From an uncultured Caryophanales bacterium (GTDB lineage Bacteria > Bacillota_I > Bacilli_A > RFN20 > CAG-449): DNA of 64,000 nt. The stretch lies in contig CAMCEE010000001.1 in the NCBI GenBank assembly GCA_945873815.1, forward strand, positions 1-64,000, read 5' to 3'. The notes beneath the pieces were generated by a model, which saw nothing but the letters and a program-made list of their open reading frames with translations, did not search any database and was not told the origin of the DNA. This document shows, piece after piece, positions 33,206-42,604 of the stretch; the stretch's first letter is position 1, and each line of letters begins with the position of its first letter. The position numbers and the translations under genes were made by a program.

Positions 33206-36200
33206 CTATGCCTTTCTGATTTCAACTAAAATGTCTTTTATTAAGCCATTTCTTAAATCTAATGCCATTTGGCCTTCGATGGAGTTATATCTTTTTCCAT
33301 CAACAATATATTCGAGTTTGTTTTTTTCAAATAAATCAATTCTATCAATATTCAAGTATGTAATATGTGTCTTATTGAATAATGTAAATTGAACCTTTCC
33401 TTCTTCATCAAAGAATTCTTTTGATAATTTAGGTGATAAAGTGAGTTTTAATCTGCCATTATTTTCTTCAAATAAATGTTCACCGATAAACATAATGCTG
33501 TACATATTTAACATTTCTGCATTTGCACCAGTTAAGCGTGCGAAGAATCCTTGTCCATGTAGTGTTGAATCAGGATTGCAGGTAGGTACGATGAACGAAG
33601 AATTTTCAATTGGGCTTCTACCATATACTAATGGGTCCATATTATATACGAAGTTATCTTTAATTTCGTTGTAGAACTCTTTATATAAACCGCATTTTAA
33701 TAGACCTAATAAGTATTTATAAGTCATATGAAGGAAGTTACATTCTCTTTCTAACCATCCTTTTGTAAATGCATGAACTCTTCCAATTTCAAATGGCGCA
33801 TCATCGATGTCTGCACACGTTTTATAGATGTGAAGCTTTTTATCATATAGATCACTTTGTTTAATCAATTCGTAATCTTTGACTGAAGCTATTTCATTTC
33901 CTAATTTAAAATATCTTGCACTAGCTTCTAAGAATGGTGGGATAGTTACTAATTTAAAGTGTTTAGGAGTTACAGTTTGATATCCTAAGTGATTGATATA
34001 TGGAGTTATTTCATATTCATCTAATTCATAAACGATATATGAAGGAATGATACCATTTCCAATCTCTTTTGCTTTTTGAATACCTTCTTTAAGAACTTTT
34101 TCAAAAGAAGATAGTAAGGAGAGAATATCACTGACTTTAATATTTCTTGTTTTTCCATCGCATCCATAATGGAGTTTTTCACGCATTAATTCTCTACCAC
34201 TAGTAACTGTGTCCCAATAAGTAAATGAATCGATATCACCATTTAAGAATGACTTTAAAGAAGATGATACAGTTTCATACAATGAAAATTGTTCGTTTAG
34301 TATATCGATTGTTCTATCTTTAAAATTAATAAAATTCCTTTGCCCAAAGTTTATAAGGCGAAGCAATTCAATTGTTTCACTCATTCCTGAAGCAAATAAT
34401 CCTGGAAGACCGTTCATTGCATCATTCCAACCAGGTTTTTCACATTCCATTTCAATACCTAATTGATTTGAGTCAAGAGTAGAGAACTTAACAAGAATTA
34501 AATTGAAGATTTTGCTTAAAAGAGTAGTTTTTACTTCATTGCCTTCTTTATCTTTTAACCAATCTGTTTTAGATAAATCTTTATTTAATCTAATTGAATC
34601 ATCTTTTACTTTCTTTAAATCAATTGCTCCATATTGTCTTACTTTATTCTTTTCAACAAGGCTATATTTTTCTTTTCTAGGATTTACATAAACTGTTGAA
34701 TAGAAATATTTATATGAATTATCAAATAGTAATTCTTCCATTTTATCTGGATATACTGATTCATAGTTTTCTAATAAATCAACATTGTATGTCCAGTGAT
34801 CAACCCAATATCCTTCAGCAAAGTTTGCTTCGATACTTTGAGTAGAACCTCCGATAATTTTTGTGAATATATCGTTAGGATCTTCATTTAATAAAGAACT
34901 ATTGTCTTTTAATAATGTATATACTTCACTTGGTTCAAAAGAGTTATCTATTAATTTCTTTACTTGACTCTTTATTGGTTCACTTATACTATCATAAACC
35001 GATTCATCAAATTCTTTTGATCTAACAAATTTTAATGGTTTAACATTTAATGGATTTTGTCCATCTGCTTGAATTAATGAGAAGAAGATTTTAATATTAT
35101 AATCCTTGACGAAAGGATAAAAATAGAGATCGCTTCTTCTATTTTGATTGACATCACGGAAATTACCACATCCTGAAGAATAATACTTGGATGGAATTTG
35201 GAATGAATTATAATCTCTTTCCATATCTCCATGTTTTCTTGAATAGACGTAATATACTTCGCCATCTTTTCCATTATCAAGTAAAACTGGGAATCCACCT
35301 CTTAGATTATTATCTAGGAATGATTGCCCCATATACATATCGAATAGTTTGTTGCTTGTATGACAACTACATGGATTCAATAATTCTTTAATTAGTTTTT
35401 CAGAATCGATAATCATCTTTTCAATCTTTTCATCATTTAATGAATTAATAGTGTTTTGGAAGATATCGAACGAATCAAACATTCCAAAGATTCCATAGAA
35501 TCTATAACTGTCATTTTCTTTCATTTCTCTTTTGAAATGTGTGAAAGCACAAGGTAATTTATTTTCTAATTGGTTTGGAAATTTCTTGAGTTCTTCATTA
35601 GACAATTCGATGAAGTTTTCCGGTAAAAGTAGTGATTTATCATCTTTGAAAACTTTATATGTATCAACGATATTATCTAGAAGTTTATTGCTTTCGTCAA
35701 GATAGAAAAAACCATTTCCAGTTGTCATTTGTGAAACGATAGAGTTATCTCCAGTTGATGTCTTAAATTTAACAAAAGGAGCTTTATTCTCAAAGTTTGT
35801 AATTTCACAATAAGCTGCCATTAAAGAGACTAACTCTTTATAACAAATATTAGATAGTCCATTTGGAAAGAAGATAGGTAATCCATCACAAATAGTGATA
35901 GTATGTTCACCTTTCATTTTACTGACTAAATTTACTTTTCTTATTAAAGCAGCATAATTTTCGTGTGGAACACTTGAATAAGTGATGTTAATTATATAAG
36001 AATCTGTTTCTTCACTAATTGAGACGTTTGACTTATTAATTTTCATTACTTGATGTGCTTTTTTATTAGTTCTTGAAAAAGCTTCAATGTATTCACCATC
36101 GATTTTAATAAATGTACGAAATGATTTTAATGGGATATTTTGATAAGCTAAATTTGCGCTATCGAATGGGGTAATTGGTGTATCTTTTGAATTAACTCCA

Positions 36201-36352
36201 AATCCACCCATAGCTTGTCCAACGTTAGCATAAAACGCCCATAGAGGCTTCCCATCTACACCTGCAACTGCAGGGAGAAAAGAAGCGAACGTTTTTGCAT
36301 GAAGATAATCTTCAATTACAAATGCGTCACCATCATAATAATATTTAACCAT
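33206..36352 (-). CDS. Large glycoside phosphorylase, beta-1,3-glucan/laminaribiose type (GH94/GH149/GH161-like)
   Basis: About 1048 residues, cytosolic (no signal). The N-terminus 'FVIEDYLHAKTFASFLPAVAGVDGKPLWAFYANVGQAM' and the 'EGYWVDHWTYNVDLLENY' motif are typical of long inverting phosphorylases of beta-glucans. 'EKPGWNDAMNGLPGLF' holds the likely catalytic Asp (near residue 640), and 'STLHGQGFFARLTGANAEMLNMY' is near the end. It would split oligosaccharides with phosphate to give glucose-1-phosphate, saving ATP. The length (over 1000) fits GH149 or GH161 better than classical cellobiose phosphorylase (about 800). Start: ATG at 36352 after GTGAGG; a GTG at 36361 is the alternative. Exact linkage is inferred from the neighbouring GH16 genes. 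Confidence 0.8.
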   Translation of the reverse strand: MVKYYYDGDAFVIEDYLHAKTFASFLPAVAGVDGKPLWAFYANVGQAMGGFGVNSKDTPITPFDSANLAYQNIPLKSFRTFIKIDGEYIEAFSRTNKKAHQVMKINKSNVSISEETDSYIINITYSSVPHENYAALIRKVNLVSKMKGEHTITICDGLPIFFPNGLSNICYKELVSLMAAYCEITNFENKAPFVKFKTSTGDNSIVSQMTTGNGFFYLDESNKLLDNIVDTYKVFKDDKSLLLPENFIELSNEELKKFPNQLENKLPCAFTHFKREMKENDSYRFYGIFGMFDSFDIFQNTINSLNDEKIEKMIIDSEKLIKELLNPCSCHTSNKLFDMYMGQSFLDNNLRGGFPVLLDNGKDGEVYYVYSRKHGDMERDYNSFQIPSKYYSSGCGNFRDVNQNRRSDLYFYPFVKDYNIKIFFSLIQADGQNPLNVKPLKFVRSKEFDESVYDSISEPIKSQVKKLIDNSFEPSEVYTLLKDNSSLLNEDPNDIFTKIIGGSTQSIEANFAEGYWVDHWTYNVDLLENYESVYPDKMEELLFDNSYKYFYSTVYVNPRKEKYSLVEKNKVRQYGAIDLKKVKDDSIRLNKDLSKTDWLKDKEGNEVKTTLLSKIFNLILVKFSTLDSNQLGIEMECEKPGWNDAMNGLPGLFASGMSETIELLRLINFGQRNFINFKDRTIDILNEQFSLYETVSSSLKSFLNGDIDSFTYWDTVTSGRELMREKLHYGCDGKTRNIKVSDILSLLSSFEKVLKEGIQKAKEIGNGIIPSYIVYELDEYEITPYINHLGYQTVTPKHFKLVTIPPFLEASARYFKLGNEIASVKDYELIKQSDLYDKKLHIYKTCADIDDAPFEIGRVHAFTKGWLERECNFLHMTYKYLLGLLKCGLYKEFYNEIKDNFVYNMDPLVYGRSPIENSSFIVPTCNPDSTLHGQGFFARLTGANAEMLNMYSIMFIGEHLFEENNGRLKLTLSPKLSKEFFDEEGKVQFTLFNKTHITYLNIDRIDLFEKNKLEYIVDGKRYNSIEGQMALDLRNGLIKDILVEIRKA

Positions 36353-36370
36353 AATCCTCACTTTCTATAG

Positions 36371-37801
36371 TTATTCAGAGATTACTGAATAGCTAATTTG
36401 AGGTGCAATTAATTTAGGGTATACACCTTGTTCTAAACTCCAAACATTTTTATCGTAACCTGAGTATAAATCTGGATTTTTTAAATCTTCTGCAGGGAGA
36501 GCACTGCATGATGTGAGTGTTCCCATGTTTTCACTTCCAGATCCAGGTTTATTTGCGCCAACATGCGTTTGTGAGAAATAAACATTTCTAGCACTTCCTT
36601 CGTATGGTGTTTGCTTCCATGAAATACTATAGCAATTTGTTATAGAACCCCATGTTTTACCTGCAAAAGAGTAAATACCATTTGTGAATGAATTATTGCT
36701 GTCTTTTGCTTTTGATCCAGTATCATTGACACTACCATCATCTGCATAATTCATAAGAGGTTTATCAACGTTAGCGTATTTCCATGTATAATCTGTATTT
36801 CCTGGCTCATTTGTGTGATCCCAACCATTACCGATTTTACCAACGTATGTGTCATCGTTATCGATAAATACCTCAGGGAAACTTACTTTAGCAGTTAGTG
36901 AAACTGTATTTATGACATTTCCAGAACCTGCAACGATACCAAATGCACCGCCGATATTACAGTCATCATCATAGAAATGAGTTCCACCTTCGACTATACA
37001 ATTTTCTCTAATTAAACAGTTTTCAACAGTTCCCATTACATTACCAGCGATAACACCACAAATTGTTCTACCTCTGACTGAAATGTTATCAAAAGTAACG
37101 TTACGAACAATTCCTGATGATCCGATAACTTGGAATAATCCAATATTGTCGCCATTGCTATGAGCAGGGTTTTGGAATAAACCTGCACCATTATATACTA
37201 AAGAGTTGTTTTCAGCTGTTGAGTTGTACCATACTTTAGCGTTTTTGATTGAATAACCATTACCTTCTAATATTCCATGGAAATAAGAGTTTGAAGTATC
37301 AGTTTCTGAATAATACCATCCTAAAGGTTCAAAATTACTAATTGAAGATAAATCAATATCATTTCCTAAAACATAAATGCCGGTTAAATTATCGTTGATT
37401 GCTTGGAATTCAGCAGCAGTTTTAATGACTTTAGTTGCAATTATTGATGGAACTTTTACAGTTTTATCATTGCTTAAAGAAACGACAAAATTTTTTTCTT
37501 GAGTTGATAGCTTTGAAAGAAATTCACCTCCAAGAATTAAGACGCCATCTTTATAATTGAATTGCTCTTTTTCTGCTTCTATTCTACCGAGTTTAACTCC
37601 TGTAACCTTAACTCCGTCATCAAGTGAAAGTTTTACACCAACATTGTATGGTGTTTCAGTAGATCTATCGTAAATAATCTTGTTATTAAAGATTGTTTCG
37701 CCTGCTTGTAATGCTAATTTATTTTCATCGTTTTTGCATCCTGTAATACTTAATAGGGTAGTGATTAAGCCAAGAGCAACAAGTAATGTACCTTTTTTCA
37801 T
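36371..37801 (-). CDS. Surface lipoprotein with GLUG-like/beta-helix region
   Basis: 476 residues. The lipobox is 'LSITGC' (Cys22). After a beta-rich N-terminal domain, a stretch from about 125 ('TAAEFQAINDNLTGIYVLGNDIDLSS...FHGILEGNGYSIKNAKV') shows the GLUG/beta-helix style repeats common in adhesins and glycan-binding proteins. 'GLFQVIGSSGIVRNVTFDNISVRGRTICGVIAGNVMGTVENC' continues the right-handed turns. No catalytic motif is recognised. It lies in the middle of the glucan operon, so a glycan-binding or structural role at the cell surface is a reasonable inference. Ribosome binding site TAGGAG. Confidence 0.7.
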   Translation of the reverse strand: MKKGTLLVALGLITTLLSITGCKNDENKLALQAGETIFNNKIIYDRSTETPYNVGVKLSLDDGVKVTGVKLGRIEAEKEQFNYKDGVLILGGEFLSKLSTQEKNFVVSLSNDKTVKVPSIIATKVIKTAAEFQAINDNLTGIYVLGNDIDLSSISNFEPLGWYYSETDTSNSYFHGILEGNGYSIKNAKVWYNSTAENNSLVYNGAGLFQNPAHSNGDNIGLFQVIGSSGIVRNVTFDNISVRGRTICGVIAGNVMGTVENCLIRENCIVEGGTHFYDDDCNIGGAFGIVAGSGNVINTVSLTAKVSFPEVFIDNDDTYVGKIGNGWDHTNEPGNTDYTWKYANVDKPLMNYADDGSVNDTGSKAKDSNNSFTNGIYSFAGKTWGSITNCYSISWKQTPYEGSARNVYFSQTHVGANKPGSGSENMGTLTSCSALPAEDLKNPDLYSGYDKNVWSLEQGVYPKLIAPQISYSVISE

Positions 37802-37857
37802 AATATTATTCTCCTAGAAACTATGCCTCAATTTAGAGGCATAGTGATATATTTTTT

Positions 37858-40686
37858 TTATTCAGCAACGTATGCTGTGCCATTGAAGTGAGCAGTACAT
37901 GTGTATGCTTTACCATCAAGAACAATTGTTAAATTGATTGTTGTTGCCCAACCATCTACTGGAGCACCTGAACATATAACGTATGCGCAGAATACTGTTT
38001 CAGTAGCTTGTTGTAATACGACATTATTTGCTTGAAGACCAGTTTTAACACCGCCTGCATCATAGATTTCTGCTACTGCGCTTGCTTCCATTGTTGCGAA
38101 TTTTGAGACACTATAACCTTCGATAGAACTTGCATCGATCCATACGAATGCACCAGCACCTTCAAATCTAGTTTTGTTTGCATCTGTACAAATGATTGTA
38201 GCTTCTCCTCCAACTTCTGGAGCTGCTTCTTCTTCGATTACTGTTTCTTCAATGTTTCTTGAAATAACTGTGAATACTTTATCTTCAGTTGATGCTTCAC
38301 CAGTGAATACTTCTGTTAATTTGTAGTATTTATCACCTGATTTAATAATGATTTCAAAAGTATGATTTTGTGCTGCGACAAATTCTGCACTTGCAAATCC
38401 AATACCAACTTTGATGCTTGTTGCAGATATTGCTTCAACACCAACTTTACCAGTTGATTTTAGTTCGTTGCCACTTGCTAGAGTGATTTTTGCACTCTTG
38501 ATATTGACATCATCCATTGTTAATGCTGCTTTTCCATTGAAATCAATTTTTGCGTTGAGCCATGCTCCACCAACACCTGAAGATAATGTAACTGAGTAAT
38601 CAGTGAGTTGTTCACCTGGATTTTCTTCGCCTTCTCCAGGGTTTTCTTCTTCGTCTGAATCATCAACTGGAGCAGCAACTGTAAGTGTTACAGCAGTTGA
38701 ACCTTCAGAAACTGTTCCATCTTCAGCAACAGCAAATACTTTTAAATAGTATGTACCTGCTTCTAAAGCTGATGTATCAAGAACACCACCATTTGTAATT
38801 GCAACATCTTTAAATGATGTTTCAGTTGCACAAGCACTATCACTGTAGACTGTAACTTTGTATGAAACTGCGTTTGTTACTGCTGCGAAAGCTACTGTTT
38901 TAGCTTCAGCATTATATACGACACCTACTGGTGCAGCAATTTCTGTTTTAAGTTCCTTAAGTAAGTCAGGTTCTTCACATGCTTGACCGACATCTGTATC
39001 AGCAACACCATCGATTACTTCTGTCCAACGAATATTAGACATTTTGAGTGTTGCAGCTGAAATTTCATTGTTTTTAAATGTGATTGCACTTGCAATTTTG
39101 TTACCATTTTGATCTGCATTTGCAGAAGTGAATTCAACTGATACGATGTTATCACCGACCTTTAAATCAACATCTTGTCCGTTGATAGTAACTTTACCTG
39201 CTACATCTGACCAAATGTTCATCTTTAATTTGTATTTACTTCCAACGATAACATTGTTGTTTGTTAAGAATAATTGGAATCCAAAATCAATTGTTGCTCC
39301 TTCGAATCTAAATTGAATTTGATCTTCTTTTGCCATTGCGAATTTAACTGCCGTATTTGAACCACACCAATTTTGATCGTTCCAATATATTGGAGTTGTT
39401 CCAGCATCTACTGCTGCGCCAAATGATAAATCGATTACTTCAGTTCCAAAATCAGCATGATATGTTTGAGCTACTCTTTCAGCTGGCTTTGTGTGATTGA
39501 TAGATACTGCTTCTGATGGTGCAGAATCTAAATATTCTAATTTGTCACCGACTGCTTGGACTACAACTTTATATGTTGCTGTATCTAAGCTTCTTAAATC
39601 GATGACTGTTCCATTTTCACAAGCTACATATTCATAACCACTGAGAGCTGTTCCTTGTGAATTTTGAAGTGAATACATATATCCTGCAGCATGATCAACT
39701 GCATCAAAGCCTAATGTATACATACCTTCAGTTTCATTTGCAGTAACTGTAACGTTTGTTGGAGCACTTAATGCTACCTTATCGTTTGTAATATCTGTCC
39801 ATCCAAGAACTTCGATAGTTGTGTTCATTGCAAGTACTGCACCATCTGCTTCTGTACCAAATTGAATAGATAATGATGCTTTGTTGCTTGCTTCAAGGTA
39901 TTTTACTTCAACGTTATTTTCACCAGCAACAATGTCTATTGCTTTACCATTAACTGTAATTTTTGCAGCAACATCAGAAGTGATTTTTAATGATAATTTG
40001 TATGCTGTTGAAGCAGTTAATGATGAATTCTTATAGAATAATTGAGTACCAAACCATGCACTTCCTTCAGTTTGAGAATATTCGAATGTAATTGTATTAG
40101 CTTCTGTTTCTGCTTTTGTAATTGTAGAAGTTCCACCAACCCAATTTCCTTGGTCGTGCCATTCTATCATTGTATTAACACTAGAGAGAGCAACTCCTTC
40201 TTCGCCATTAGCGATGTTTGCTTTTTCACCAAATAATGTTAAATCTTCGCTTTTTAATACTTTAATTGTTACTGATTGAGATTTTGAACTATCTTTCTTT
40301 GAAGTAGCAGTAATAGTAACATCAGTATCGCTTGTTACAGATAAAGCAGTAACTTTACCAGTTGCATCAACTGTTGCAACATTTTCATTTGATGAAGACC
40401 AAATGACACCTAATGTATCTTCTCCACCAGTAGCTTTAACAGTTGCAGTTAAGACTAATTCTTCGCCTGCTTCCATTGTTTCACTTGCACCTGAGATAAC
40501 TACGCCAGTAATTGTAAGGACTGGTGCTTGAGAAGTAGATGATGTTTCTGAATTAGAAGATGTTTCAACGCTAGTTGTTTCTGATGAAATAGGTAAGCTT
40601 GTACTTGGGTTTTCTCCATTAGCACATCCTGCAAATAATCCGAGGGCTAATAAGGATGATAATACTAATAATTTTTTGCTTTTCAT
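37858..40686 (-). CDS. Modular surface lipoprotein: Ig-like, two carbohydrate-binding-like and fibronectin-like domains
   Basis: 942 residues. The lipobox is 'LFAGC' (Cys20), followed by a Ser/Thr linker. A BIG2 domain (about 55-150) comes first. Two related beta-sandwich modules follow (about 152-300 and 415-560; 'TSDVAAKITVNGKAIDI' versus 'WSDVAGKVTINGQDVDL'), each followed by a fibronectin III-like domain (about 305-400 and 575-680). Two further related domains close the protein ('GAWLNAKIDFNG', 'GAFVWIDASSIEG'). No catalytic site is seen. It resembles glycan-binding scaffolds and by context should capture glucan at the surface. Its neighbours are the importer permeases. Confidence 0.75.
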   Translation of the reverse strand: MKSKKLLVLSSLLALGLFAGCANGENPSTSLPISSETTSVETSSNSETSSTSQAPVLTITGVVISGASETMEAGEELVLTATVKATGGEDTLGVIWSSSNENVATVDATGKVTALSVTSDTDVTITATSKKDSSKSQSVTIKVLKSEDLTLFGEKANIANGEEGVALSSVNTMIEWHDQGNWVGGTSTITKAETEANTITFEYSQTEGSAWFGTQLFYKNSSLTASTAYKLSLKITSDVAAKITVNGKAIDIVAGENNVEVKYLEASNKASLSIQFGTEADGAVLAMNTTIEVLGWTDITNDKVALSAPTNVTVTANETEGMYTLGFDAVDHAAGYMYSLQNSQGTALSGYEYVACENGTVIDLRSLDTATYKVVVQAVGDKLEYLDSAPSEAVSINHTKPAERVAQTYHADFGTEVIDLSFGAAVDAGTTPIYWNDQNWCGSNTAVKFAMAKEDQIQFRFEGATIDFGFQLFLTNNNVIVGSKYKLKMNIWSDVAGKVTINGQDVDLKVGDNIVSVEFTSANADQNGNKIASAITFKNNEISAATLKMSNIRWTEVIDGVADTDVGQACEEPDLLKELKTEIAAPVGVVYNAEAKTVAFAAVTNAVSYKVTVYSDSACATETSFKDVAITNGGVLDTSALEAGTYYLKVFAVAEDGTVSEGSTAVTLTVAAPVDDSDEEENPGEGEENPGEQLTDYSVTLSSGVGGAWLNAKIDFNGKAALTMDDVNIKSAKITLASGNELKSTGKVGVEAISATSIKVGIGFASAEFVAAQNHTFEIIIKSGDKYYKLTEVFTGEASTEDKVFTVISRNIEETVIEEEAAPEVGGEATIICTDANKTRFEGAGAFVWIDASSIEGYSVSKFATMEASAVAEIYDAGGVKTGLQANNVVLQQATETVFCAYVICSGAPVDGWATTINLTIVLDGKAYTCTAHFNGTAYVAE

Positions 40687-40721
40687 TTTTTTCTCCTTTT
40701 TATGAAAATATTTTTGTGGCG

Positions 40722-41666
40722 CTAGCCTTTTAATCCACCGACTGATGTGTTCTCCATAATAGTTTTTGAGAATGCACAGAAGATAGTGATGATAGGTATT
40801 AAAGCGATGATAATTGTTGCAAATAGCATCGTATAATTTGATTTGAGAATCATTGAGTCAGATAAGTATTTTAATCCAACTGCGATTGTAGGTTTTTTTG
40901 GAAGATAGATTGACGGAGTTAAATAGTCATTCCATAATCCGATTAATTGAATGATGGTTACTGCGATTAATGGACCCTTCGCTAAAGGGAGAATGATTCT
41001 AAAGAAAATTTTAAAATCGCTTGCCCCATCAATTTTGGCTGCCTCTACATATGTCCAACTTAATCCTTTGAATGATGAATAAAGAAGTAAGAAGTTACTA
41101 CCAAATCCTCCAGAATAGAGGAAGATACAGCCGATTACTGTATTTGATAAATGAAGGTTATTCATTAATTGAATCTGTGAAGGTAAGGCACCTACTATAG
41201 GAACGATTAATGAGAAGATAACAACACCATATATCAAATTACGTCCAGGAAATTTGTATTTTGCAACAACGAATGCTGCACAACTACTAGTGAAGACTGT
41301 AACGATTGTTCCAAGGCCTGCGATTATACAACTCATTCCAATCATTTGGAAGATTGTGAAATTTTTTGTCGAAGCAGATTTATAGGTAAATGCTTCTATA
41401 AAGTTTGTAAAAACCCATTTTGTAGGTAATCCAAGGAAATCACTAGAGAAGTTGCTTTTTGTTTTAAATGCGTTCATCAAAATCCATAGAAATGGGAAGA
41501 TAAAGCTGATTGCAAATAGTACAAATACAATGAACATTACAATGAATAATACTTTTTCGCCTTTATGCCTTTTATAAAGAATATCGTTCTTTCTTTCGTA
41601 TTGAGCTTGGAGACGATCCATTTTCTTTTTGTGAAATATGTTTTTAAAATAATTAATTATCGCCAT
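40722..41666 (-). CDS. Sugar ABC transporter permease (MalG/UgpE type)
   Basis: 314 residues with six membrane segments. The cytoplasmic EAA loop is 'YVEAAKIDGASDFKIFFRIILPLAKGPL' (about residues 195-222), which contacts the ATPase. The N-terminus has an extra basic stretch (1-40). It forms the channel with the 41668 product for oligosaccharide uptake. Its start lies 2 bp after the partner's stop. Confidence 0.93.
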   Translation of the reverse strand: MAIINYFKNIFHKKKMDRLQAQYERKNDILYKRHKGEKVLFIVMFIVFVLFAISFIFPFLWILMNAFKTKSNFSSDFLGLPTKWVFTNFIEAFTYKSASTKNFTIFQMIGMSCIIAGLGTIVTVFTSSCAAFVVAKYKFPGRNLIYGVVIFSLIVPIVGALPSQIQLMNNLHLSNTVIGCIFLYSGGFGSNFLLLYSSFKGLSWTYVEAAKIDGASDFKIFFRIILPLAKGPLIAVTIIQLIGLWNDYLTPSIYLPKKPTIAVGLKYLSDSMILKSNYTMLFATIIIALIPIITIFCAFSKTIMENTSVGGLKG

Positions 41667-41667
41667 A

Positions 41668-42594
41668 CTAGTAATTTACATCTCCATATATCTTATTTAA
41701 TCCCCATCTTGTAGTTAAGATGATAGGTGTTGCAACTAGGGAACAGAATAAACCGAGTGTTGCAGGAGTGTTTAATGCACTTCCTCCTGAATCTTGGTAA
41801 ATTTTTAATCCAATAGTCATAGTGTCATACATACCACTGGTTAAGAACATTGGTTGTAAGTAAACGTTGAATACACTCATCATACCGAAGATAAATAAAG
41901 TAGTAATTGTAGGCCATGTTAATGGAATTATTATTTTGAAGAATTCCTTCATTGGAGGGACTCCATCCATTTTACATGATTCTAAAACATCTCTAGGAAT
42001 TCTACTCATTCCGGATGTAAGAAGAATTACATCGTATCCAATGCCTGCCCATATACAGAAGAACCAAACCATCCATTTTGCACTATCTCCAATGAAGAGG
42101 TCTGCCTTTTGCCCAAATAATTGAAGAATAGGAGCCATCAATCCATTAGGAGAGAATGATAATGAGAATACTAATGTTAATATGATTAGAGGAAGAATGC
42201 TAGGTAAGAAAAATATAACTTTAAAGAATGAATTACCGACAATCTTCTTAAAAATAAAGTATGAAAAGAATAATGATATTGGTAAAGTGATTAGACATGA
42301 AATGATGAAGTATACGCCACTTGCTTTTAACATAGATTGGACAGTCGAAGTTTTAAATGATAGGAATAATGTTTCATAGTTATAAAACAATTCTTTAAAT
42401 TCGACCCAAACTAGTTTTCCTTTAACTGGAGTTTGAAAAGTTAACAATATTGAGTTGATGTTAACTCCAAACCACATTAGAAGAAAATGAGCAACTGGAT
42501 AAAATAACATTACGAATATAAAAATCGATGTGCCTTTTATTTTGAAACGTCTTCTCTTTCTTTTTGGTGGATTGCTTTCTATTACTTTTTCCAT
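41668..42594 (-). CDS. Sugar ABC transporter permease (MalF/UgpA type)
   Basis: 308 residues with six membrane segments and the EAA motif 'VLESCKMDGVPPMKEFFKIIIPLTWPTI' (about 203-230). It pairs with the 40722 permease in a CUT1 importer. A basic start 'PPKRKRRRFKIKG' precedes the first helix. Ribosome binding site AAGGTG. It lies 10 bp after the binding-protein gene. Confidence 0.93.
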   Translation of the reverse strand: MEKVIESNPPKRKRRRFKIKGTSIFIFVMLFYPVAHFLLMWFGVNINSILLTFQTPVKGKLVWVEFKELFYNYETLFLSFKTSTVQSMLKASGVYFIISCLITLPISLFFSYFIFKKIVGNSFFKVIFFLPSILPLIILTLVFSLSFSPNGLMAPILQLFGQKADLFIGDSAKWMVWFFCIWAGIGYDVILLTSGMSRIPRDVLESCKMDGVPPMKEFFKIIIPLTWPTITTLFIFGMMSVFNVYLQPMFLTSGMYDTMTIGLKIYQDSGGSALNTPATLGLFCSLVATPIILTTRWGLNKIYGDVNY

Positions 42595-42604
42595 AATCTA
42601 CACC

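Noticed and set aside
33180-33674. Plus-strand frames opposite the phosphorylase and GH16 genes
   Set aside because: Antisense shadows of conserved minus-strand genes without start signals.
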